Source of the DNA: Wocania ichthyoenteri Th78
GTDB taxonomy: Bacteria; Bacteroidota; Bacteroidia; Flavobacteriales; Flavobacteriaceae
Direction of reading: 5' to 3'
Assembly (NCBI RefSeq): GCF_000789235.1
Contig: NZ_KN525716.1
Location: 2,524,100 to 2,588,099 of the forward strand
Length of the DNA: 64,000 nt
The notes below the pieces were generated by a model, which was not told where the DNA came from, made no database searches, and was given only the letters and a program-made list of their open reading frames with translations. A program made the translations under genes and the position numbers. Of the stretch, positions 48,688 through 56,813 are shown piece after piece. Numbering within the stretch: position 1 is the stretch's first letter; each line of letters begins with the position of its first letter.

Positions 48688-49860
48688 ATGAGTAAACAGA
48701 AAAAACAATTCGAAACCGAAGCTATTCGTACACAATTACAACGTACTGAATTTTTAGAACATACTAGTCCGTTATACCTAACATCAAGTTTTATTTTTGA
48801 AGATGCCGAAGATATGCGTGCTTCTTTTAGTGAAGAAAAGGAACGCAATATTTATAGCCGATTTACAAACCCAAATACCTCAGAGTTTGTCGATAAAATT
48901 TGTAAAATGGAAGGTGCAGAAAGTGGTTACGCATTCGCCACAGGAATGGCAGCGGTGTTTTCAACTTTTGCAGCCTTGTTAAATAGTGGCGATCATATTG
49001 TTTCGGCGCGCTCAGTTTTTGGTTCAACACATACGCTTTTAACTAAGTATTTGCCAAAATGGAATATTGAAACCAGTTATTTTAATATTAACGAACCTGA
49101 AACGATTGAGCGTTTTATCACTCCTAAAACAAAAATTTTATTTGCAGAATCACCAACAAATCCAGCTATTGATATTATCGACTTAGAGTTGTTAGGAAAT
49201 ATTGCCAAAAAGCATAATTTAATTTTAGTCATCGATAACTGTTTTGCAACACCATATTTGCAGCAGCCTATAAAGTTTGGAGCGCATTTGGTTATTCATT
49301 CTGCAACCAAATTAATTGACGGACAAGGACGTGTTTTAGGTGGTGTTACTGTTGGAAATGCAGATTTAATTCGTGAGATTTATTTGTTTGCCAGAAATAC
49401 AGGACCAGCTTTATCACCTTTTAATGCGTGGACTTTATCTAAAAGTTTAGAGACCTTAGCTGTGAGAGTCGATAAACATTGCGAAAACGCCTTAAAAGTA
49501 GCAGAGTTTTTAGAAGCTCACCCAAAAGTAAGTTGGGTAAAATACCCGTTTTTAAAATCGCATCCGCAGTACAAAGTCGCTAAAAGACAAATGAAATTAG
49601 GTGGTAATATTGTTGCTTTTGAAGTTAAAGGCGGTATTGAAGCAGGACGAAAATTCTTAGATGCTATTAAAATATGTTCTTTATCTGCTAATTTAGGAGA
49701 TACGAGAACTATAGTAACGCATCCAGCAAGTACAACACACAGCAGTTTAGCTGAGGAAGATAGATTAGTAGTTAATATTACCGATGGATTGGTGCGTGTT
49801 TCTGTTGGCTTAGAACATGCAGATGATATTATTGCGGATTTGGAGCAGGCTTTGGGGTAG
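48688..49860 (+). CDS. metZ: trans-sulfuration-type PLP enzyme (O-succinylhomoserine sulfhydrylase-like)
   Basis: 390 residues of the Cys/Met metabolism PLP family. The PLP lysine is in VIHSATKLIDGQGRVLGG, a motif form seen in O-succinylhomoserine sulfhydrylases. Other signatures are YSRFTNPNTSEF, GYAFATGMAAVFST, VIDNCFATPYLQQP and HPASTTHSSL. It could form homocysteine from an O-acylhomoserine and sulfide; cystathionine synthase or lyase activity cannot be excluded. It is the second such enzyme in the operon. Repeats of families A and B and a hairpin separate it from the fusion gene. Confidence 0.85.
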   Translation: MSKQKKQFETEAIRTQLQRTEFLEHTSPLYLTSSFIFEDAEDMRASFSEEKERNIYSRFTNPNTSEFVDKICKMEGAESGYAFATGMAAVFSTFAALLNSGDHIVSARSVFGSTHTLLTKYLPKWNIETSYFNINEPETIERFITPKTKILFAESPTNPAIDIIDLELLGNIAKKHNLILVIDNCFATPYLQQPIKFGAHLVIHSATKLIDGQGRVLGGVTVGNADLIREIYLFARNTGPALSPFNAWTLSKSLETLAVRVDKHCENALKVAEFLEAHPKVSWVKYPFLKSHPQYKVAKRQMKLGGNIVAFEVKGGIEAGRKFLDAIKICSLSANLGDTRTIVTHPASTTHSSLAEEDRLVVNITDGLVRVSVGLEHADDIIADLEQALG

Positions 49861-49863
49861 AAT

Positions 49864-50742
49864 TTAAATTTTTGAAAACCATTCTGGGCTTACTGAAACC
49901 TCTTCGATAAGTTCTGTTTTTACCCCAAGATTGAATTCTTTTAGTTTGTCACACAGTAGTTCTCCATCGATTAAATCGATTGGAGGAGCGCCATCTCTGG
50001 TTGCTTCTTTTATTGCCTCTCTCGTGAAATTCCCCGTTGTAATAAATAATCCTTTGTCTGCTCTACCTTGCATTGCTCCTCTAAAATCTCTTATATCTCC
50101 AGAACCAACAGAGCCTTTGTATCTTTTCGATTGAAAAAAGACGTGAAAACTTAAAAATCCATTTAGTCTGACTATTCCTTTTCCGTCAATTCCACCGTCA
50201 CCAGATTTTCCAGTAACTTCAACTTGTATAAATCCACTTTCTCTTAAAATTCTTTGACAAAGTCTTTCAAAAGCTGATGGTTCAATTTTAAGAATAATAG
50301 TAATTAAGTTTTCTTTCCAATCAATTTGATCTTCTATTTCCTCATCTATTTTTGATTGAATCTCTTTTTTTGTTTGTTTTTTGTCCGTTTTAGGTTTTCT
50401 AGTTTGTTCTCTGACTGTTTTTAAAATTTCATTAGAATTCAATGAAGATATATCAATTTCATTATTAATTAATGCCCAAACACCACGAGAAGAATTGTCA
50501 ATTAACCCATATTTTTTCAAATAAGTTCTTGCCCAAGCTAGTCGATATTCAACTTTAGTTTGAACTCCATTTTCATCATGTGGGATTTCTAAAATATCTT
50601 CATCATATCCCGTGACTTCATAAACTTTTTCATTGATTTCATCTATAGAACCAGAGCCACCTAATAACTTTAAAGCTTTCAAAGTTGGAATCATCATTTT
50701 ATCATGAGTTGGTACTTTATCGTATATTTTTTTTCTTCCCAT
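49864..50742 (-). CDS. mrr: Mrr-like restriction endonuclease
   Basis: 292 residues. Residues 1-95 form an Mrr N-terminal winged-helix domain (MMIPTLKALKLLGGSGSIDEI). The catalytic endonuclease domain has FERLCQRILRESGF, GDGGIDG at 181-187 and FQSKRYKG soon after, the D-QxK arrangement of Mrr, followed by GLFITTGNFTREA. Type IV enzymes of this kind cut modified DNA in the cytoplasm. No methylase or specificity partner is nearby. It ends four bases from metZ and lies convergently between the methionine and cysteine clusters, as an accessory insertion might. Confidence 0.88.
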   Translation of the reverse strand: MGRKKIYDKVPTHDKMMIPTLKALKLLGGSGSIDEINEKVYEVTGYDEDILEIPHDENGVQTKVEYRLAWARTYLKKYGLIDNSSRGVWALINNEIDISSLNSNEILKTVREQTRKPKTDKKQTKKEIQSKIDEEIEDQIDWKENLITIILKIEPSAFERLCQRILRESGFIQVEVTGKSGDGGIDGKGIVRLNGFLSFHVFFQSKRYKGSVGSGDIRDFRGAMQGRADKGLFITTGNFTREAIKEATRDGAPPIDLIDGELLCDKLKEFNLGVKTELIEEVSVSPEWFSKI

Positions 50743-50782
50743 TCATTTTATATTTTATTTTGGAATTCTGTATATTTCACTA

Positions 50783-50804
50783 ATCTACTAATTATCTACT
50801 AAAT
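50783..50804. promoter_or_regulatory. 11-bp tandem repeat upstream of the Rrf2-family gene (candidate operator)
   Basis: ATCTACTAATT (50783-50793) is followed directly by ATCTACTAAAT (50794-50804). The core CTACTAAAT recurs inside the dyad at the cys promoter (51395-51403), so both may bind the Rrf2-family protein. Confidence 0.45.
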
Positions 50805-50850
50805 GTTTTTGAATATTCATAACTTTTCCTAAAATACCTATATTAGCACC

Positions 50851-51264
50851 ATGCTATCTAAAAAAACAAAATACGGTTTAAAGGCACTCACTTACATTGC
50901 AAGAAACCAAGGCGATTTGCCTGTGCCAGTTGGCGAAATTGCAGAATGTGAAAACATACCTCAAAAATTTTTGGAAAGTATTTTACTTACTCTTAGAAAA
51001 TCTGGTGTTTTAGGTTCAAAAAAAGGGAAACACGGGGGGTATTATTTACGACAAGAACCAACTGAAATTAAAATGACCGATGTGATGCGTGTTCTTGAGG
51101 GGCCAATTGCTATGGTACCATGTGTAAGTTTAAACTTTTACGAAAAATGCGATGATTGTCCAGACGAAGAAAAATGTAGTGTTAATAAACTCATGATTCA
51201 AGTACGCGATAACACACTTCAGGTATTTAGAAATACCACTTTAGCAGATTTATCTGGGAAGTAG
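50851..51264 (+). CDS. Rrf2 family transcriptional regulator
   Basis: 137 residues. A winged helix-turn-helix (MLSKKTKYGLKALTYIARNQ, VGEIAECENIPQKFLESILLTLRKSGVLGSKKGKHGGYYL) is followed by a dimerisation helix. A Cys-rich segment CVSLNFYEKCDDCPDEEKC holds four Cys that could ligate an Fe-S cluster or act as a redox switch, though similar Rrf2 proteins such as CymR sense cysteine synthase instead. Its place directly before the sulfate assimilation genes makes it their probable regulator. Confidence 0.9.
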   Translation: MLSKKTKYGLKALTYIARNQGDLPVPVGEIAECENIPQKFLESILLTLRKSGVLGSKKGKHGGYYLRQEPTEIKMTDVMRVLEGPIAMVPCVSLNFYEKCDDCPDEEKCSVNKLMIQVRDNTLQVFRNTTLADLSGK

Positions 51265-51358
51265 CATTGAGAATATCGCAAAATATATAATATTTCTTAG
51301 TTTTTTATTCCGTTTATCCTTTAAATACTCCATTATTCTAAAAAAATTGTTAATACTA

Positions 51359-51388
51359 TTTGTAGTGTTATAAAAAGTATTACATTTG
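51359..51388 (+). promoter_or_regulatory. promoter of the sulfate assimilation operon
   Basis: TTTG at 51359-51362 and TACATTTG (TAnnTTTG) at 51381-51388 are separated by 18 bases, an excellent match to the Bacteroidota promoter. The start point would fall within the dyad at 51389-51414. Confidence 0.7.
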
Positions 51389-51414
51389 TAATTCCTACTA
51401 AATCGATAGGATTA
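51389..51414. promoter_or_regulatory. inverted repeat at the cys promoter (candidate Rrf2 operator)
   Basis: TAATTCCTA (51389-51397) and TAGGATTA (51407-51414) form an imperfect dyad (CCTA/TAGG core, 9-base spacer CTAAATCGA). It lies at the predicted transcription start, so a bound regulator would block transcription. Confidence 0.6.
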
Positions 51415-51431
51415 ATGTAAAATGATAACAA

Positions 51432-51689
51432 ATGATAGCGCAAATGTTATTAAAAAATAAAGAAAAGTCTACATATAAAGAGGATAGTGTTGGAGAAAAA
51501 CCTATCCGAAGTGTTGCAAAGGCTTTAAGTTGGAGGGTTGTAGGGACTTTAGACACTTTGGCTGTTTCCTTTTTCTTGGCACAGGATATTAAACTGGCTG
51601 CCTCTATAGCTTCTGTAGATTTTATAACAAAATTGGTTTTGTATTTTTTCCATGAACGCGTTTGGAATGTCGTTAAATGGGGTAAATAA
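51432..51689 (+). CDS. DUF2061 small membrane protein
   Basis: 85 residues. The segment SVAKALSWRVVGTLDTLAVSFFLAQDIKLAASIASVDFITKLVLYFFHERVWN is the DUF2061 domain, two short hydrophobic helices ending with the conserved HERVW. It is the first gene of the cys operon, 15 bases before cysH. The family's role is unknown; a link to sulfate or sulfite metabolism is inferred from position. Confidence 0.8.
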   Translation: MIAQMLLKNKEKSTYKEDSVGEKPIRSVAKALSWRVVGTLDTLAVSFFLAQDIKLAASIASVDFITKLVLYFFHERVWNVVKWGK

Positions 51690-51704
51690 GATTATAGATA
51701 AGAG

Positions 51705-52325
51705 ATGATAACAGAAAATCAAATAGAAGAATTAAATAAAAGCTTTGAAAAAGAAACGCCTGCCGAAATTATTCAAAAGGCTTTAGAGCTTAGTACGGAA
51801 GCAGTAGTAACTACCAATTTTAGGCCTTATGAAGCTGCTATATTGCATGCTGTAAGTAAAGTTGAATCTCAAATTCCAGTAGTTTGGTGCGATACAGGGT
51901 ACAATACACCACAAACTTATAAGCATGCAGAACAAGTTATTTCTGATTTAGCTCTAAACGTGTTCTTATATGTGCCAAAACACACATCGGCGCATAGAGA
52001 TGTGGTTATGGGAATTCCTAGTATTGACTCGCCTAAACATGCGTTATTTACAGAGCAAGTAAAGTTAGAGCCTTTTAAACGCGCTATGGACGAGCATAAA
52101 CCAAAAGTGTGGTTTACAAACTTACGTCAAGGGCAAACCACATTTAGAAATAGCATTGGTATTTTTAGTTTAAGTAAAGATGGAGTGTTAAAAGTAAGTC
52201 CTTTCTATTATTGGTCTGATGGAAAATTAGACAGCTATTTAGATAAGAACAACTTACCAAACGAGTTTAAATATTTCGATCCAACAAAAGCATTAGAAAA
52301 TAGAGAGTGTGGTTTACACGCTTAA
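51705..52325 (+). CDS. cysH: phosphoadenylyl-sulfate (or adenylyl-sulfate) reductase
   Basis: 206 residues. The C-terminal ECGLHA carries the catalytic Cys, and PVVWCDTGYNTPQTYKHAE matches the substrate-binding domain. The usual N-terminal SFG-type loop is degenerate (TTNFRPYEAAILH). The paired CC motifs that bind the 4Fe-4S cluster of APS reductases are absent, so by this criterion it is PAPS-type. No APS kinase gene is seen nearby. It reduces the activated sulfate to sulfite with a thiol donor. Confidence 0.9.
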   Translation: MITENQIEELNKSFEKETPAEIIQKALELSTEAVVTTNFRPYEAAILHAVSKVESQIPVVWCDTGYNTPQTYKHAEQVISDLALNVFLYVPKHTSAHRDVVMGIPSIDSPKHALFTEQVKLEPFKRAMDEHKPKVWFTNLRQGQTTFRNSIGIFSLSKDGVLKVSPFYYWSDGKLDSYLDKNNLPNEFKYFDPTKALENRECGLHA

Positions 52326-52335
52326 AAATAAGAAT

Positions 52336-53241
52336 ATGAAGAAAGATACATCACATATCAATTCACTAGAAAATGAAGCGATTTACATTATGAGAGAAGT
52401 AGCAGCACAGTTTGAAAAACCTGTTCTGTTGTTTTCTGGAGGAAAAGATTCAATTACTTTGGTAAGATTGGCTGTTAAAGCATTTTATCCAGCAAAAATA
52501 CCATTCCCATTAATGCATATTGATACAGGGCATAACTTCCCAGAAACTATTGAGTTTAGAGACCGATTAGTTAAAGAATTAGGTTTAGAATTGATTGTTA
52601 GAAATGTGCAAGATTCTATTGATGAAGGCAAAGTTAAGGAAGAGTCTGGTCGTTATGCCAGTAGAAACATGTTACAAACTACCACGCTTTTAGATGCTAT
52701 TGAAGAATTCAAATTTGATGCATGTATTGGTGGTGCGCGTCGTGATGAAGAAAAGGCAAGAGCTAAAGAGCGCATTTTTTCTGTGCGTGACGATTTTGGT
52801 CAATGGGACGAAAAAAACCAACGTCCAGAATTATTTGATATGTTAAATGGTGAGATTGAACACGGACAAAATGTGCGCGTGTTTCCTATATCAAACTGGA
52901 CAGAATTAGATGTTTGGTCTTATATAGAAAGAGAAAATATTGAGATTCCATCAATCTATTTTGCACACAAACGTAAAGTATTTTTAAGAGACGGTATGAT
53001 TTGGTCTGCAGAAGACGGTATTGTTTATAGAGATGATAACGAAGAAGTATTAGAAAAAATGGTGCGTTTTAGAACAGTTGGAGATATGAGCTGTACAGCA
53101 GCTGTATTGTCTGATGCTGTATCTATTACCAAAGTTGTAGAAGAAATTAGAGACTCTACAATTTCAGAACGTGGTGCGCGTATTGATGATAAACGCTCTG
53201 AAGCTGCCATGGAGAAACGCAAACAACAAGGGTATTTCTAG
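52336..53241 (+). CDS. cysD: sulfate adenylyltransferase subunit 2
   Basis: ATG at 52336 (10 bases after the cysH stop) is the start, giving 301 residues; the upstream extension inside cysH is rejected. The PP-loop motif is LLFSGGKDSITLVRL near residue 40. Further CysD signatures are HIDTGHNFPETIEFRDR, CIGGARRDEEKARAKERIFS and the C-terminal RGARIDDKRSEAAMEKRKQQGYF. It forms APS from ATP and sulfate, driven by the GTPase CysN encoded downstream. Confidence 0.95.
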   Translation: MKKDTSHINSLENEAIYIMREVAAQFEKPVLLFSGGKDSITLVRLAVKAFYPAKIPFPLMHIDTGHNFPETIEFRDRLVKELGLELIVRNVQDSIDEGKVKEESGRYASRNMLQTTTLLDAIEEFKFDACIGGARRDEEKARAKERIFSVRDDFGQWDEKNQRPELFDMLNGEIEHGQNVRVFPISNWTELDVWSYIERENIEIPSIYFAHKRKVFLRDGMIWSAEDGIVYRDDNEEVLEKMVRFRTVGDMSCTAAVLSDAVSITKVVEEIRDSTISERGARIDDKRSEAAMEKRKQQGYF

Positions 53242-53243
53242 AA

Positions 53244-53270
53244 AGCCCCCTAGCCCCCAAAGGGGGAACT
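53244..53270. repeat. palindromic repeat, family C (cysD-cysN gap, left)
   Basis: AGCCCCCTAGCCCCCA followed by AAGGGGGAACT, a C5/G5 hairpin directly after the cysD stop. Similar CCCCCTAGCCCCCAAAGGGGG elements are common in Bacteroidota genomes. Confidence 0.6.
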
Positions 53271-53357
53271 AGCAAATTTGTGAAAAAACGTATATAACCC
53301 TGTAAGGTTATTGAACTTATAAAAATAAAATAAATTTTAAAATATAACCCGAATAAA

Positions 53358-53390
53358 CTCCCTCTCCTATGGAGAGGGTTGGGGAGAGGC
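53358..53390. repeat. palindromic repeat, family C' (abuts the cysN start)
   Basis: CTCCCTCTCC, TAT, GGAGAGGG then TTGGGGAGAGG. The stem CCCTCTCC/GGAGAGGG is 8 bp. It ends two bases before the cysN ATG at 53393 and would form a hairpin in the mRNA next to the start codon. Confidence 0.65.
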
Positions 53391-53392
53391 TT

Positions 53393-54640
53393 ATGGAAGT
53401 ATTAAAAATTGCAACAGCAGGAAGTGTAGATGACGGAAAGAGCACCTTAATAGGTCGTATTCTTTACGATACAAAATCATTAACGACTGATAAGTTAGAA
53501 GCTATTGAAAAAACCAGTAAACAAAGAGGTTATGATTATTTAGATTTTTCTTTAGCTACAGATGGTTTAGTTGCCGAAAGAGAACAAGGGATTACTATTG
53601 ATGTTGCGCACATTTATTTTTCAACAAAAAAGAAAAGTTACATTATTGCTGATACTCCAGGGCATGTAGAATATACTAGAAACATGGTTACTGGAGCTTC
53701 AACATCTCAAGCATCTATAATCTTAATTGATGCTAGAAAAGGTGTGATTGAGCAAACTAATCGTCATTTTTTTATCAATAATTTACTTCGAATTAAAGAT
53801 GTTGTAGTTGCCATTAATAAAATGGATTTGGTTGATTATTCTGAAGAAACATACAATAAAATTAAAGCAGATTTTTCGGAATTGATGAGTAAAAGAGATT
53901 ATCAAGATCAAAAAATAACATTCATTCCAGTTAGCGCATTAAAGGGTGATAATGTTGTGCATCAATCTGATAAAATGTCTTGGTATAAAGGAGAATCTTT
54001 ATTAGAACATTTAGAGCAATTGGATAAAGCCGATATCTTTAATATAGGTACACCACGTTTTCCTGTACAATATGTAATTCGTCCGAAAACTGAAGATTTT
54101 CACGATTTTAGAGGTTATGCAGGAAAAGTATATGGCGGTAATTTAAGTGTTGGAGACGATATTGTAGTATTACCATCGCAAACAAAATCGAAAATAAAGG
54201 ATATTTATTTCTATGATGAAAAGTATGAAACAGCTTCAAGGCGTTCGTCGGTTACCATTACTTTAGAAAACGATATTAATGTAAGTCGAGGCGATATGAT
54301 TGTTAAAGATGGCGATTTGCCAACCATAGAAAAACAATTTACGGCTAATGTATGTTGGATGGATTCAAAACAATTAACAACTGGTTCTAAATATGTGGTG
54401 CAACACGGTATTAATAAAGTATTGGCAAAGGTAGATGCCATTCATCATAAAATACATCCAGATTATTCAGGTATTGATACTGAGGTTTCTGGATTGGGAG
54501 TTAACGATATAGCATCAGTGACTTTCAAATTGAACAAGCCTATTTTTTACGATCAATTTAAAAACCACAGAACAAACGGGTCATTTATTTTAATCGATAC
54601 GCAAAACAATAATACTGTAGGAGCAGGTTTCATTCAGTAA
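53393..54640 (+). CDS. cysN: sulfate adenylyltransferase subunit 1 (GTPase)
   Basis: ATG at 53393 begins MEVLKIATAGSVDDGKST, the true N-terminus; the preceding eight in-frame codons fall in a repeat element. 415 residues. GTPase motifs G1 GSVDDGKST, G3 ADTPGHVEYTRNM and G4 NKMDLVDYSEE are intact, followed by EF-Tu-like domains 2 and 3. It lacks a C-terminal APS kinase domain, so it is CysN rather than a NodQ/CysNC fusion. Confidence 0.94.
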   Translation: MEVLKIATAGSVDDGKSTLIGRILYDTKSLTTDKLEAIEKTSKQRGYDYLDFSLATDGLVAEREQGITIDVAHIYFSTKKKSYIIADTPGHVEYTRNMVTGASTSQASIILIDARKGVIEQTNRHFFINNLLRIKDVVVAINKMDLVDYSEETYNKIKADFSELMSKRDYQDQKITFIPVSALKGDNVVHQSDKMSWYKGESLLEHLEQLDKADIFNIGTPRFPVQYVIRPKTEDFHDFRGYAGKVYGGNLSVGDDIVVLPSQTKSKIKDIYFYDEKYETASRRSSVTITLENDINVSRGDMIVKDGDLPTIEKQFTANVCWMDSKQLTTGSKYVVQHGINKVLAKVDAIHHKIHPDYSGIDTEVSGLGVNDIASVTFKLNKPIFYDQFKNHRTNGSFILIDTQNNNTVGAGFIQ

Positions 54641-54659
54641 ATAAAAACAAACACTAAAT

Positions 54660-54688
54660 AAATTCCTTCTCATTATGAAGGTAAGGAT
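54660..54688. repeat. degenerate family C' repeat before the sulfite reductase start
   Basis: ATTCCTTCTCATT followed by ATGAAGGTAAGGATAG follows the pattern of the repeat at 53358-53390 with several changes and sits just before the ATG at 54692. Confidence 0.4.
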
Positions 54689-54691
54689 AGA

Positions 54692-56806
54692 ATGCAAAGT
54701 TTTAGAACAGAAATAGAAAATCCAGTTGTAGAAAACGACATTATAGAATTAGCCAATAAAATTGAGCTTTTTCATAACGGAAAAATAGATGAAGAAAAAT
54801 TTAGAAGTCTTCGTTTAGCTCGTGGTGTTTACGGTCAGCGTCAAGAAGGCGTACAAATGATTCGTATAAAATTGCCTTACGGAAAAGTTAAGAGTAATCA
54901 ATTACGAAGAATTTCGGAAGTTTCAGATGAATATTCTCGTGGGCGTTTACACATTACAACACGTCAAGATATTCAAATTCATTATGTCGATTTAAATAGA
55001 ACGCCAGAATTGTGGGCAGAATTAGAACGTGATGATATAACTTTAAGAGAGGCATGTGGAAATACCGTACGTAATGTTACGGCGAGTGAAACTGCTGGGA
55101 TTGATGTTAATGAGCCGTTTGATGTGTCGCCTTACGCCGATGCTTTGTTTCGCTTCTTTTTACGTAACCCAATTTGTCAAGAAATGGGGCGAAAGTTTAA
55201 AGTGTCATTCTCATCTTCTGATGAAGATACCGGATTGTCCTACATGCACGATTTAGGTTTTATTGCAAAAACTAAAAATGGTGAGCGTGGATTTAAAGTT
55301 ATGATTGGTGGAGGTTTAGGATCGCAACCACGTCATGCCGATGTATTGTATAAGTTTTTAGCAACTGATAAAATCATTCCAGTAATGGAAGGTGTTTTAA
55401 GAGTTTTTGATCGTCATGGAGAGCGTAAAAGTCGTGCCAAAGCTCGTATGAAATTCTTATTAAAAGATATAGGGTTAGACGCTTTTAAAGCTTTAATTGA
55501 AGAAGAACAAAACGCCATTGAGTTTAAATCGGTTACTATTGATGCTGATGCTTATAAGGTTTCAAAACCTGTTGAAGTTAAAGAAATTCCATTAGTAGAT
55601 ATTAAAAACCAACAAGCGTTTGAAACTTGGAAATCAACCAACTTAATTCCTCAAAAACAAGAAGGATTTGTTGCTATTGGCATTAAAGTGTTACTAGGCG
55701 ATTTTTATACCGATAAAGCAAGACTATTGGCAGATTTAGTTGAAAAATACGCCGCAGGAGAATTACGATTAACACTACGTCAAAACATAGTTATTCCTTT
55801 TGTAAAACGCGAATTAGTGCCGTTTTTCTATAAAGAATTAGAGAAATTAGGATTTGTAGAAGCAGGATATAATAAAGCCGTAGATATTACAGCATGTCCA
55901 GGCACAGATACTTGTAATTTAGGTATTGCAAGTAGTACTGGAATTGCTGATGAGTTAGAACGTGTTATAAAAGCTGAATACCCACAATATTTAAAGAACG
56001 AAGATTTAGTGATTAAAATTAGTGGCTGTATGAATGCCTGCGGACAACACAATATGGCAAATATTGGTTTTCAAGGGATGTCTGTTCGTACGCCAGATAA
56101 ATTAGTAGCACCAGCTTTGCAGGTATTGTTAGGCGGCGGAAATTTAGGTAACGGCAATGCAACTTTTGCGGATAAAGTGGTGAAAGTGCCAAGTAAAAGA
56201 GGGCCAGAAGCTTTGCGCAGAATTTTAAATGACTTTGAAGCTAATGCTAACGGAAAACAATTTGTTGAATACTATAAAGAAAAAGGTGAAAAGTATTTTT
56301 ATGATTTCTTAAATGATTTACAAGACGTTACCAATTTAACTCAAGATGATTTTATCGATTGGGGAGAAGAAGAAAAATACGTTAAAGAAATCGGTATTGG
56401 CGAATGTGCCGGTGTAGTCATCGATTTAATTGCTACCTTGTTTTTAGAAAGTGAAGAGAAAATTGAAAATGCTAAAAAATCTTTTGAGGATAGAGTGTAT
56501 TCGAGTGCTATTTATCATGCTTATAGTTCTTTGGTCAATTCCGCGAAAGCGTTATTATTAGCCGAAAATAAAAAAACAAATACACATGCAGGCATAATTA
56601 GTCAATTTGATGAATTGTTCGTAGCTAGCGGAAAAATAGATTTGGGAGTTGAATTTTCTGAGTTGATTTATCAAATTAAAAAGTACGCACCAACTCAAGA
56701 TTTTGCATCAAAATATATAGAAAATGCGAATCAGTTTTTAGATAAAGTGAGAGCTTACAGAGAAGCTGAAACAGAAATAAATAAGCTTCAAAAGAAAGCA
56801 GTTTAA
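54692..56806 (+). CDS. cysI: sulfite reductase (ferredoxin-type siroheme protein) fused to a C-terminal HEPN domain
   Basis: 704 residues. Two nitrite/sulfite reductase repeats: the N-terminal half contains RQEGVQMIRIKLPYGKV and RGRLHITTRQDIQIHYV. The siroheme-4Fe4S ligands are Cys402 and Cys408 (ACPGTDTCNLG) with Cys446 and Cys450 (SGCMNACGQH). Residues about 585-700 form a HEPN domain of the UPF0332-like type (FEDRVYSSAIYHAYSSLVNSAKALL, THAGIISQFDELFVASGKID). No RxxxxH RNase motif is evident in it. It reduces sulfite to sulfide in six electrons; nitrite is an alternative, but the cys context favours sulfite. Confidence 0.9.
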   Translation: MQSFRTEIENPVVENDIIELANKIELFHNGKIDEEKFRSLRLARGVYGQRQEGVQMIRIKLPYGKVKSNQLRRISEVSDEYSRGRLHITTRQDIQIHYVDLNRTPELWAELERDDITLREACGNTVRNVTASETAGIDVNEPFDVSPYADALFRFFLRNPICQEMGRKFKVSFSSSDEDTGLSYMHDLGFIAKTKNGERGFKVMIGGGLGSQPRHADVLYKFLATDKIIPVMEGVLRVFDRHGERKSRAKARMKFLLKDIGLDAFKALIEEEQNAIEFKSVTIDADAYKVSKPVEVKEIPLVDIKNQQAFETWKSTNLIPQKQEGFVAIGIKVLLGDFYTDKARLLADLVEKYAAGELRLTLRQNIVIPFVKRELVPFFYKELEKLGFVEAGYNKAVDITACPGTDTCNLGIASSTGIADELERVIKAEYPQYLKNEDLVIKISGCMNACGQHNMANIGFQGMSVRTPDKLVAPALQVLLGGGNLGNGNATFADKVVKVPSKRGPEALRRILNDFEANANGKQFVEYYKEKGEKYFYDFLNDLQDVTNLTQDDFIDWGEEEKYVKEIGIGECAGVVIDLIATLFLESEEKIENAKKSFEDRVYSSAIYHAYSSLVNSAKALLLAENKKTNTHAGIISQFDELFVASGKIDLGVEFSELIYQIKKYAPTQDFASKYIENANQFLDKVRAYREAETEINKLQKKAV

Positions 56807-56813
56807 AAACACG

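Noticed and set aside
53369-53392. Longer cysN N-terminus (MERVGERL extension)
   Set aside because: The eight extra codons fall in the family C' repeat, and the GTPase family begins at the ATG at 53393.
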